Shown: positions 1-9,253, counted from the stretch's first letter. The stretch: 64,000 nucleotides of DNA from Pictodentalium vernedei (GCA_031216915.1 CM062296.1:665261838-665325837), one strand, 5' to 3'. Made by a program: numbers and translations. Notes: generated from the letters alone by a model not told the origin.

Positions 1-324
1 CGGCCCATTTCATCAAAATTTCGATGTTTGGCAGCCTGTGGAGGGTTACCATATGCATCGCCAAATATGTCGTGTGTATCAAAGGTTGTGTCATAGGTAG
101 GTCTAGTAATGATGGATGTTTAAAAAAAATCCTAAAGACGTGTTTCGAGAAAGTGCCGATAAACCCCAATTTTGGCAGTTTTTTGCCAATTCTGGCGAAA
201 TAAGGGTTAAATCGAAAATTCCGCTTCGGTACATTTTTAGATTTTTTGCCCCTCTATGCGTGTGCAAAATTTCGTTAAAATCGGTTCGAAAATGGCTTCT
301 GAATCGTACGGACAAAATGTGTGG
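1..324. repeat. Partial A unit (right end)
   Basis: This is the last part of an A unit and matches 6209-6532. It covers the end of the final 340-bp monomer and the retroposon-like 3' end before the poly-A. It carries a T at the GTTAAAATCGG site (about 275) that recurs only near 37317, at the end of A4. Confidence 0.9.
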
Positions 325-498
325 AAAAAAAAAAAAACCCCAAAAAACCCCCCCCCCCAAAAAAAAAAAAAAAAAAAAAAAATAATAATCCGTAGAAAAA
401 CAATAGTCTTTTCCAGAGGGAAAAGCCTAAAAAAAAAAAAAAAAAAAAAAAATAATAATCCCTAGAAAAACAATAGTCTTTTCCAGAGGGAGAAGCCT
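325..498. repeat. Poly-A tracts with two hairpin cassettes (A1)
   Basis: After A/C-rich homopolymers come two copies of a 48-bp cassette (381-428 and 451-498), each preceded by poly-A. The cassette begins with AATAATAATCC and ends with an inverted repeat, CTTTTCC-AGAG-GGAAAAG, able to form a 7-bp hairpin; the second copy here has one change in the right arm. Copy 1 reads CCGTAG and copy 2 CCCTAG, a difference kept in every unit that has both. The combination of an A-rich tail, a TAA repeat and a hairpin suggests a retroposon or other mobile end, but I cannot name a family. Confidence 0.75.
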
Positions 499-500
499 AA

Positions 501-1353
501 CAAGATTTTTCGATTTCAAGAAATCGAGAGATTCACCTATTCCGCTTGTCTTTTTAGGCAGCGACGAAATAAGATTGCATATAGAGCTGGTAGTTTTTTA
601 GGCTATATTAAGTGCATAGCCGATAGAAAACTCCCTACAGTGTCTAACAATTCTTTCGGCAATACTCTTTCACATTGGCGTGAATGCTGTATGCTTAATC
701 TCCAAGTTAGGGCTAAATAGCAAACCCGTTGAACAGATCGCGTGTACTTAATAATAACAACATGTGCATGTGTGACACCATACATTGTGGCGAACGTTTT
801 CGCAGCAGCCATCCCAAACATTCAGCGTTTGTACCTGAAGCTCACCCGAACTCGGTCATATTATTAGAAAGTCCCGAAACCAAGCATGGGCCTCGAGGCA
901 GCCGCCCCTCTCTCTCAACCCACACCCCGAACGTGCACATACCCTCTCCTGACATTCAACATGATAGAATGGGAAATTGGTGTCGCTCTCTGTGTGAAAA
1001 GATGCGGTAACTATTTGTGAAGAATGAGTGAAAAAATGATGGAAATCGGCCAAGAATTGGCCGAGATATAGCGTTTTAATGAGTTGAGGTAATTGTTTGA
1101 ATTTGGTCCCGTTCTAGCCGGTGCGACCTGACGCTGGGTATATGTCTGGGGTTGTGGCACTGCTCCCCCTGTGGGGTAGTTCCGCTTGAAATCGTGGATT
1201 CTCAGTTTCTGGTGGAGAGACGCTGGTGACTGAAAGATGCATTGTGTACACTGGCGCCAAATGGACCTCGCCAAGCTGGTAACAGTTAGATATTTGTCAG
1301 AAATGAAAAGTGGACAGTAATCGCGCATGGGTTAATGGCGAATAGGCGGTAAT
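501..1353. other. Unrecognised left segment of the A unit
   Basis: No gene is recognised here. It contains a perfect hairpin at 1046-1064 (arms TCGGCCAA and TTGGCCGA, loop GAA). The stretch from about 950 to 1110 is a diverged homologue of B2 at about 13.59-13.77 kb: both have GAATTGG, GAGATAT.GCG and AGGTAA.TGTTTGAATTTG in the same order. Open frames here have no initiation context, domain or codon signature. The same block follows the cassettes in A2-A9. Confidence 0.7.
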
Positions 1354-2060
1354 CTGGCTAATTTGACATTAAAATTGAACAGACAGCAGTGTCGCTCATA
1401 CGCCCACTACGTCCAGACCACTGGAGGCAGCTACACGAAATTTTCAGAAGTTGTTCTACTCTTCCTGCCCGACAGGTTAGTATCTTTGTCGAGTGGCGTG
1501 ACCGCGTGGGAACAATGTGGATCGCGTGGAAACCGAAGGGACGATTCGTCCCTCCTCTATTCCCAATGCAACGACGTTTCCATTCACTATTCACCTGTCA
1601 CCCGTCGAGTTTGGCATTATTTCTGTCTATTTGACGAACTGTTCAGCTTTCAATATTCACACGTTCACGTGGGACTGAACGTTTGGAGTTAAACTGCTTA
1701 TTTCAGAGCGTACCGGCAGAAACTGACAACTCGACCCGGTGGCGAAAAAGCCGTCGTCTGGCTAATTTGACATTCAAACTGAACAGATACAATGTCGGAT
1801 ACACGCCAATTATGTCCCGACCATACAAGGCAACAACTTCAGATTCTCAGAATGTTTTCTCCTGTCCCTGCCCGACAGTTTAGTATCTTTGTCAAGTGCC
1901 AAGACCGCGTGGAAACACCGTGGATCAGGTGGAAACCGAGGGGACGATTCGTCCCTACTTTCTTCTCAATTCAACGACTTTCCTATTCATTATTTACCTG
2001 TCACCGGCTGAGTTTGGCATTATATCTGTCTATTTGATGAACTTTTCAACCTTAACTATT
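1354..2060. repeat. 404-bp repeat, two tandem copies (A1)
   Basis: Copies start at 1354 and 1758 with CTGGCTAATTTGACATT and stay alignable through CTGTCTATTTGA. Each contains the palindrome GGGACGATTCGTCCC (1548-1562 and 1941-1955). The family also occurs as two copies in B1 and B2, more diverged and without the palindrome, so this internal duplication is older than the A/B split. Confidence 0.85.
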
Positions 2061-2450
2061 TGCGGCCTCGTGTTTCACCACCGAAAGGCCACTGCACGGT
2101 TACCAATATATTCAGGGACTGATTTTGCGAAAAAAAACAATTATTCCGACTGTACCCACATGGGAACTCTTAAATCTGTAAGGGTTAAATTTTTAATAAT
2201 AACGTATAAAACAGAAGTTGTCGTGCTACACTTGCTGCATGCAGGCATAGAAAACATTCAGCGCTCAATGAATTAGGAATGGAGTAAATTGTCACTTAAA
2301 CCAGCGAAATTCTGAAAAAAATGAGAGTTTTTTTTCGATGGCACCTACCTTTATGCATCCGAGACAGGGACTGCGTTAAACTTTACAGCAACCTTATAAC
2401 AGAAAATATTCTTGGAATTGAACTGTGAATCCGAATTTCGAAAGCCTACA
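2061..2450. other. Unrecognised AT-rich segment (A1)
   Basis: This lies between the 404-bp pair and the LINE-like fragment. It holds a TATAAAA-like string near 2206 and an A8 tract, but no gene, no structured RNA and no repeat relationship to other parts of the unit that I can see. Confidence 0.5.
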
Positions 2451-2533
2451 GAATGCAAATGGGTGGGTGGCGGGCATCATCACTGGATCTAATGTTGTAT
2501 TTCATGTTTTCTTTATATTCTATTTATTTTTTT

Positions 2534-2579
<46 letters not shown>

Positions 2580-2780
2580 AGTTTAATTTGTGTTTGTCTA
2601 TAATGTTTATAATATTTTGATTTTGCTAGATTCTGTTATTTATGGAATACGTTCTGCCATATTGTAAATTATTAGTCACCGTACAGGAACGGAAGGGCTT
2701 CTAAGTGGTAAGCACTTGTCCTCCAATCCTGATTTGCATTGTCAAATGGCAAATAAAATATGTTTAATCTAATCTAACAG
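2451..2780 (+). mobile_element. LINE 3'-end-like fragment with (CT)n (A1)
   Basis: The fragment begins with GAATGCAAATGGGTGGG, contains a 41-bp CT tract (2536-2576), and ends with CAAATAAAATATG followed by AATCTAATCTAACAG. The tail has short paired elements (CAGGA with TCCTG; AAGTG with CACTT) and an AATAAA signal. Such a layout resembles the 3' untranslated end of CR1/L2-like LINEs, an attribution from memory. No reverse transcriptase is present. B1 lacks it and joins directly across the site, which supports its being an insertion. Confidence 0.5.
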
Positions 2781-2883
2781 TAGGGCGGGGGGGGGGGGGG
2801 CATGTATCCTAGGTAAAAAAACAGCAGGGTGCAGGTGTTCTAGGTAAAATAAACAGCATGGGGGGGGGGGGGGGATGTCCCCG
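2781..2883. repeat. G-tract minisatellite (A1)
   Basis: Short units of the form poly-G, CAGGTGTCCTAGGTAAA-like, then AACAGCA repeat two to three times, giving pure G runs of 14 (2787-2800) and 15 (2860-2874). A further degenerate piece, CAGGTGTCCTA, lies just downstream near 2921. Confidence 0.75.
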
Positions 2884-3735
2884 CTAATTAATTTTAATAG
2901 CAGGCAGTTGTTCATGGGGCAGGTGTCCTATCCCACTGGTACTTGGCCTTGATGGAAATAACATTTCAACAAGAAACAACGGGAAACTTATTTGCAATAA
3001 AGCTGCAAATACAAACTTGATTTTAGGACCATTCCATGGACATTTTAAAGCCTACTGCGATATCAGCGTTTCTTACTCTCGTCCTTTCACCACACCGCAG
3101 TATTTTACCCGAGTCGAGTTCTGATGTCATGCAAGTTTGACGGACATGCTTTCAATTATGTTATTGACAACAACATATTTATAATTTCGTGCTTACTGAT
3201 CCGAATTTTGAAAATGACACACGCAATCGCGAAAGCATTTTCTGAAAAACACGATTCTGTAAAAGGTTTTAATGAAATTTGATTATTTTTTTTATTTTCT
3301 ATTTCGATGGCTCTTGTCGAAAAGGTGCTAATCACTGATCGTCCCAAACGAGATCAAAGACACGCCGTAGTTTAATAACAGACAGAGAATCTTCTAAGAA
3401 TATACATGCGCAATCCTAAAATGCAATAAATCAAGTGTTTTTTCACGTTTTATGAGAGAAATATGTCCAATTGTATCATTGAATCATTTTTAGGTATATG
3501 TGGGTGAGAAATTTTCTATACGGACAAAATACAGGCTAAATAAAATATTTGCCATTATTTTCCGCAGACGTATTTTTGTCTTTGCTTCTTGGGGAAATTT
3601 CTTGCTGCTAAATACAACGAAGGTGTGTTATTTGATGTGGTCAGAACCGTCAGGTGGTCGGGTCCGAAACCGCACCTCGCAGAAGATGTAGTGGGGGGTG
3701 TCGATTTTACAAGTAATGTAGGCAGCGTACACGGC
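2884..3735. other. Unrecognised AT-rich segment left of the SINE (A1)
   Basis: I see no gene. It includes CTAATTAATTTTAAT, an A/T-rich stretch near 3280-3300 and a partial 340-bp monomer end near 3736-3797 into which the SINE inserted. It is conserved in order in all ten units, including diverged B1 (8338-9253). Confidence 0.6.
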
Positions 3736-3916
3736 ATGGGCTGTCTGTCTTTAATCCGACAAAACAGGGTTAAGGCTTGGGTTTTTGAATACCCTTATTT
3801 ATTTATTTATTTATTTATTTTATTTATTTATGGGCTGTCTGTCTTTAATCCGACAAAACAGGGTTAAGGCTTGGGTTTTTGAATACCCTTATTTATTTAT
3901 TTATTTATTTATTTTT

Positions 3917-3923
<7 letters not shown>
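3736..3923. repeat. Private 94-bp tandem duplication
   Basis: The 94 bp at 3736-3829 is repeated at 3830-3923. It spans the satellite sequence left of the SINE, the left target-site duplication and the first TTTA repeats. Both copies start ATGGGCTGTCTGTC. No other unit has it, so it arose after A1 separated, probably by slippage or unequal exchange in the TTTA tract. Confidence 0.9.
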
Positions 3924-3983
<60 letters not shown>

Positions 3984-4337
3984 TTGGTGTTTAAGGTCAC
4001 ATACTTCTGCACAATGGCTAATCGTGACCGTGACAGTTTTAGAGGTGGAGGAAGCCGGAGTACCCAGAGAGAACCACCAAGCATCGACGAGCAACTGTCA
4101 GCTCCTCAACATTCTCACTCTGTTCAGGCTCCGCTCAGGCAGGGTTACAGAGGTTGAAGACATGTGCACCATCGACGTGCAGAATGCCTTAGTACACGGG
4201 GACATCGTGCCCCTATGTCGGCAACCGGACCAAAGTGCCTTGCCCAAGGACACAACGTGAGTCGTCCCGGACGGGGATCGAACTCGGGACCTCTAGCATA
4301 GAAGTACAACAGTCTACCACTGAGCCACCGCGCTCCC
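3892..4337 (-). mobile_element. tRNA-derived SINE (A1 copy)
   Basis: Read on the minus strand the element starts GGGAGCGCGGTGGCTCAGTG. It has a polymerase III A box (TGGCTCAGTGGTAG, 4314-4327) and B box (GAGTTCGATCC, 4275-4285), then a core with GTCCTTGGGCAAGGCAC (within 4232-4252), a body of about 240 bp and a tail of TAAA repeats (plus-strand TTTA, 3892-3985). A 13-bp target-site duplication, TTGAATACCCTTA, flanks it at 3879-3891 and 4338-4350. The target is the end of a 340-bp satellite monomer. The core motif resembles those shared among metazoan tRNA-SINE superfamilies. Long open frames across it are incidental. Confidence 0.93.
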
Positions 4338-4350
4338 TTGAATACCCTTA

Positions 4351-6532
4351 ATACTATCATACATTATCCCCAAGGAATTCTAAATCTGATAAAAGAGGTC
4401 ATGTTTATCTATTGCATACCCATTTTGCTGCCCGAAAACAGCCGATTTTATTAAAATTTTGACGTTTAGCAGCCGGTAGAGGGATTAACAAACGACTAGC
4501 GGAATATTCTATCTATGCAATTTGTAAGACCTGCCAATGTCAAATTGTTCTTGAAAATCCCCAACAAGCAGTTAGCGAAATCCACGAAAATGTAAATTTT
4601 AAGCGTTTAAGGGGCATCTCTCCTTATCCAGTTCAAAATGGGTTAAGTTTCATTCTTTTAAATACCCTTACTACTTACAAACCTTAAACACCAATTAGAT
4701 TCCATGATTTTTCTTGACCCCCACAGTGTCTGATGAATTGTTTTTAACTGTCTCACAAAAGTTGCTTCATTGATGTTATGAGAAAGGTGAGTATAGTAGT
4801 CTCAAATGATTCGGTTTGGTTTTGATAAAAAAATGTTTAAGTAAAACCCATCATTAATGGTAGAATGGGTTAATATCAATATCAATGTTTCCCTATCAGT
4901 TTTGCGTCCGGTAAAAGCCCATGAAAGGTTAACAAATGCCTACCAGAATAATTGATCCATGCAACTGGTCATATGACACCAAGACCTATCAACGGCCATT
5001 TTCTCTTGAAAACCCCACAAAATGTTTGTAAAGAAATCCAGGGAAAACGATTTTTAAGCTTTTGATGGGTATCCCTGTTAACCTCCCCAACAGGGGTTAA
5101 CGCTTGGCTTTTTGAATACCTTTATTACTTACAAACTTACAAAAATGGTCCTCTGTGAATTCCACTTCAAACAAAGGAGATTATGTTTATCTCTCATGTA
5201 TACATTAGGTGCTGTGCGTGTCTGAAAACAGTCCCATGTTAACAACATTACGATGCTTGGCAGCTTGTAGATGGTTAATGTCACATAAACACCTACGAAT
5301 AGTCAATTTGTCTTGAAACCCTACAAGTTACCGTTAGGGAAATTCACAGAAAATGGGAATTTAAAGCTTTCAAGGGATATCTCTCTTTAGCCTGCCCAAA
5401 ATGGGTTAAGACGTCGACTTTTGAATACCCTTACTACTTACAAAAATGTTTCCATATAAATTGTACGCGCGATAAAAGAAGGAACTTTTCTTTGTGGTGT
5501 ACCCTTTGGGTGCTGTTGGTGTGCAAAAACAGCCCATTTTATCGCAATTTTGACCTTCAGCAGCCCGGGGAGGGTTAACTAATGCTGACCGGAATATTTT
5601 GTTCATGCGACTTGTAATGTCACACCAAGACCTGCAAATAGCCGATTTTTCTTGAAAACCTACAAGATGTAGTTAGAGAAATCCACAGAAAACGGGTATT
5701 TTAAGATTTTAATGGGTATCTCTCTTTAACCAGCCCCAAATGGGTTAAGACGTCAAATTTTGAATACCCTTACCACTTTCAAAAATATTTTCCGATCAAT
5801 TTTGCGTCCGATAAATGAAGGCCCCTTTCTCTGTGGTATATCGTTTGGGTGCTGTTGGTGTCTAAAAACAGCCCATTTTATCACAATTTTTACGTTTAGC
5901 AGCTCGGGGAGGATTAACTAATGCTGACCGGAATATTTTATCCATGCAACTTGTAATGTCACACCAAGACCTGAGAGTGACCAATTTTTCTTGAAAATCT
6001 ACAAGACTCGTTTAGAGAAATCCACAGAAAACATGAAGTTTTGAGCTTTTTTGGGGTATTGCTGTTTAACCAGCCCAAAACGGGTTAACACTTGGTTTTC
6101 TGAACACCCTTATTACTTACAAAAATGATCCTCGGTGAATTCCACTTCCAATAAAGGAAGTTATGTTTACCACTCGGGTATCGTTTGGGTGTTGTGGGGG
6201 TCTGAAAACGGCCCATTTCATCAAAATTTCGATGTTTGGCAGCCTGTGGAGGGTTACCATATGCATCGCCAAATATGTCGTGTGTATCAAAGGTTGTGTC
6301 ATAGGTAGGTCTAGTAATGATGGATGTTTAAAAAAAATCCTAAAGACGTGTTTCGAGAAAGTGCCGATAAACCCCAATTTTGGCAGTTTTTTGCCAATTC
6401 TGGCGAAATAAGGGTTAAATCGAAAATTCCGCTTCGGTACATTTTTAGATTTTTTGCCCCTCTATGCGTGTGCAAAATTTCGTGAAAATCGGTTCGAAAA
6501 TGGCTTCTGAATCGTACGGACAAAATGTGTGG
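4351..6532. repeat. 340-bp satellite array (A1)
   Basis: The monomer junction GAATACCCTTA (or a variant) recurs at about 4341, 4660, 5114, 5423, 5762 and 6102, that is 309-340 bp apart except where a foreign segment intrudes. Each monomer also has an inverted repeat TTAACC...GGGTTAA, a second GGGTTAAC site, GGAATATTTTGTCCATGCAA and AGAAATCCACAGAAAA. Segment 4690-4880, starting GATTCCATGA, is not monomer sequence; it matches the start of the B units (about 6616-6800), so a piece of B-type left end sits inside the A satellite. Confidence 0.9.
6390..6532 (+). other. Retroposon-like 3' end before poly-A
   Basis: The last monomer runs into sequence with TGTGCAAAATTTCGTG, AAAATCGGTTCGAAAATGG and GTACGGACAAAATG, then poly-A. 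The order 'GTGC.AAATTTC.TG.AAATCGGTT...GGACAAA' then poly-A resembles 3' ends of non-LTR elements seen in many invertebrates, by recall only. It occurs at the end of every unit. Confidence 0.35.
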
Positions 6533-6576
6533 AAAAAAAAAAAAAAACCCCCAAAAAAAAACCCCCAAAAAAAACT
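6533..6576. repeat. A/C homopolymer tract (B1)
   Basis: Poly-A alternating with C5 runs sits where A units carry the cassettes. It leads straight into ACTAGACTTTATG with no TAA-hairpin cassette. Confidence 0.7.
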
Positions 6577-7035
6577 AGACTTTATGATTCTGGAGAATCA
6601 TGGCTTTTCCCGATGAGATTCCTTGATTTTTCATGCCCCCACAGTGTCCGGTGAATTGTTTTTAACTGTCTCACTGAAGTTCTTTCATTGATGTTATGAG
6701 AAAGGTGGTTATAGTAGTCTCAAATGACTCAGTTTTATAAAAAAATTGTTTAGGTAAAAACCATCATTAATGGTAGAGTGGGTTAATATCAATATCGTCG
6801 TCCCACAGGTTAATGACCGACAAAAGGAGTTAAGTTTGTTTGACACATACCCTTTGAGTGCTCTGTCTATTTGAAAATGGTCAATTTAATCTCAAATGTA
6901 TCCAAAATATTGATGTCTGGCCAATTGTAGAGGGTTAACATGTGCTAACAGGCATATTTATTCATGCAACTTGCAATTTCAAACCAAAAAGTGCGAATGG
7001 CCATTTTTACTTAAAATCTATAAGATGTCTTCAGC
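6577..7035. repeat. B-type left end with a diverged satellite monomer
   Basis: It opens with a hairpin, ATGATTC-TGGA-GAATCAT (6584-6601). The following segment to about 6800 is the source or homologue of the piece inside A-unit arrays (4690-4880). It contains GTCTCAAATGACT at 6717-6729, the empty version of the retroposon site filled in B2. From about 6800 a degenerate 340-bp monomer is recognisable by GAGGGTTAACA, ATGCAACTTG and GGCCATTTTT. Confidence 0.7.
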
Positions 7036-8225
7036 GTTTTGAAGAGAGGAGGTAACTGTTTGAATTTGGTCCTTCCTTTCCAAGCCAGTTCGAAAAAAAG
7101 ACGCCGTGAATGGACGCAGACTCCATTAGAGCCCCCCCCCCCCCCTCTCTGTAAATGGAAGTTGCTTCTTTAAGACCGCCACCCAGGGATCCCAACACAA
7201 CCTTTAAACCTAAGAGAATCGTCAGAAGTTTAAAATGAAAAGAAATTGGCGGTGATTGGGTTTCTGGCAGGCAGGAAAATATTTGACGAAGATTTGCATA
7301 TTGGACATTAAAATAGCACTTCTGACATACACGAACCGTGTCCAGACCGCTGGAGGCAGTGACTTGAAATTTTCAGAACTTGTTCTACGAACCCTGGCCG
7401 ACATTTTGGGATCTGTTTGGAGCGTCCGAGCCGCCTGGAAAACACCACGCATCGCTTGGAAGGAGTGAGTACTATTCGTCCTGACCCTATCAGTTCAGAA
7501 TGGAAATGGGCAGTGTTGTAGACGACTGTGGAGCTGCGATTGAGCTTAAAGTCCCAGGTTTCGGTGCGGGGGGGGGGGGGGGGGTGTATCCTGACACTAT
7601 CTTTAAACCTTAGATAATCGGAAGAAGTTGCAGTGAAAAGAAATCGGCGGTGAGTAGGTGTTTTGGCAGTAAACGATTAACGAAAATTTGCCAATTTGAC
7701 ATTAAAATTGCACTTCTCACAAACACGAACCGTGTCCAGACCGCCGAAGGCAGCGAGTTCTAATTTTCAGAACTTGTTCTACGCACCCTGGCCGACATTT
7801 TGGCATCTGTTGCAAGTGTCGAGACCGCGTGGAGAACACCACGCATCGCGTGGAAAGTGAGAGTACTATTCGTCCCGACTCTATCAGTTTGGAATGGAAT
7901 TGGGCACTATTGTAGACTACTGTAGAGCAGCGATTGAGCATAAAATCGGAGTTTTTTTGTGCCAAATTACCTAACCGGCTCCAAGGTATGATCTTTCGTC
8001 TGTACATCGCCCAGATCGTCTGAAGTTTATACCGTTACCATACGTTGAAGTAGCCTTTTGTCATTTTCGCCACTTTCGACCCAGATTTGAGGGTACCTTC
8101 CTTCAGCGAAATCTAGCCATGCTCACAACCACGCCCTCTCCCCGTCGGCCCGGGTGCTTCTAAAGATAGAAAGGTCAATGGGGAGGGGCCCGTTAGCAAA
8201 CAAACGGGGGCTGGTGTAGTTGGTG
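7036..8225. repeat. 404-bp repeat pair and flanks (B1)
   Basis: Two copies of the 404-bp family are anchored by GACATTAAAAT at 7304 and 7698 (394 bp apart). Both keep TGTCCAGACCGC, TTCAGAACTTGTTCTACG, CCTGGCCGACATTTTGG and CACCACGCATCGC. A C14 run (7132-7145) and a G17 run (7568-7584) interrupt the flanks. The part from 8000 to 8225 has no recognised content beyond CCGTTAGCAAACAAACGGG, an inverted repeat (CCGTT...AACGG). Confidence 0.8.
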
Positions 8226-8337
8226 AAAAACAGCAGGGGGGGGGGGGCACGTGGCCTAGGTAAAAGAAACAATAGGGGGCAGGTGTCCTAGGCAAAAAAA
8301 AAACAGCAGGAAGGGGGGGGGGGGGCAGATGTCCCCG
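8226..8337. repeat. G-tract minisatellite (B1)
   Basis: Three units of poly-G, a CTAGG-containing spacer and A-rich AACAGCA, with G runs of 12 (8236-8247) and 13 (8313-8325). The minisatellite starts directly after GTGAAAAACAGCA. In A units and B2 the LINE-like fragment separates an equivalent AACAG from the G tract. Confidence 0.75.
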
Positions 8338-9253
8338 CTAATTAATTTTAATAACAGGCAGGTGTTCATGGGGCAGGCCCACTGCTCGGTGTTCCAAATT
8401 TTCTATGGTACTTGGCCTTGACGGAAACAACACTTCAACAAGAAACAACGGGAAACCTATTTGCAGTAAAGCTGCAAATATAAACATGATTTTAGGACCA
8501 TTCCATGGACAGTTTAAAGCCTACTGCGATATCAGCGTTTATTACTCTCGAACTTTCACTGCATCACTGCAGTATTTCACCCGAGTCGAGTTCTGACGTC
8601 ATGCAAGTTTGACGGACATGCTTTCAATTTTGTTATTGACAACAACATATTTATAATTTCGTGATTACTGATCGGAATTTTGAAAACGACACATGCAATC
8701 GCGAAAGAGTTTTCTGAAAAACACGATTCTGCAAAAGGTTTTAGTGAAATTTGATTTTTTTTTTATTTTCAATTTCGATGGCTCTTGTCGAAAAGGTGTT
8801 AATCACTGATCGTCCCAAACGAGATCAAAGACTGACGCTGTATATTAATAACACACAGAGAATCTTCTAAGAATATACACGCGCAATCCTAAAATGAAAT
8901 AAATCAAGTCTTTTTCAGGTTTTACGAGAGAAATATGTCCAATTGTATCATTGAATCATGTTTAGGTATATGTGGGCGAGACATTTTCTATACGGACAAA
9001 ATACAGACTAAATAAAATATTTGCCATTATTTTCCGCAGACGTATTTTTGTCTTTGCTTCTTGGGGAAATCCATGCTGCTAAATACAACGAAGGAGTGTT
9101 ATCTAATGAGGTCAGAACCGTCAGGTGGTCGGGTCAGACACCGCACCTCGAAGTAGATTTAGTGGGGGTGTCGATTTTACAAGTAATGTAGGCAGCATAC
9201 ACCGCATGGGCTGTCTGTCTTTAATCCTATAAACAGGGTTAAGGCTTGGCTTT
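8338..9253. other. AT-rich segment left of the SINE (B1)
   Basis: Diverged homologue of 2884-3735 with no gene. It retains GGACCATTCCATGGACA, GACAACAACATATTTATAA and GTTTAGGTATATGTGGG in the same order. Confidence 0.6.

Larger units (their letters stand above)
325..6532. repeat. Macrosatellite unit A1
   Basis: Full A unit of 6208 bp. It is longer than its siblings partly because of a private 94-bp tandem duplication at 3736-3923. It shares AGGATTAAC near 5911 with A4, A5 and A6, and the CCCAGAGAG variant in its SINE (about 4063) with A3 and A5. Although separated from the other A units by B1 and B2, it is as similar to them as they are to each other. Confidence 0.93.

Noticed and set aside
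2200-2215. TATA-box promoter (GTATAAAACAG)
   Set aside because: AT-rich chance match with no initiator, downstream frame or other support.
1896-2276. 126-codon open frame repeated in most A units, and similar 60-140-codon frames throughout
   Set aside because: They recur only because the DNA is repeated. They lack domains, consistent start context or codon bias, overlap each other on both strands, and change length with simple indels.
4262-4337. tRNA gene on the minus strand
   Set aside because: The A and B boxes are those of a tRNA-derived SINE head. The element continues into a SINE core and tail and is bounded by a target-site duplication, and the cloverleaf stems are poor.
5080-5110. 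Telomere-like repeats (GGGTTAA)
   Set aside because: The motif occurs once or twice per 340 bp and never as a tandem TTAGGG run.
5690-5720. CENP-B box within 340-bp monomers (ACAGAAAACGGG)
   Set aside because: Only the right half fits; two of the essential left-half bases are wrong, and most monomers have lost the CGGG.
4351-6532. CRISPR array
   Set aside because: The repeats are 340-bp satellite monomers with no short identical repeats or unique spacers, no cas genes, and a eukaryotic context.
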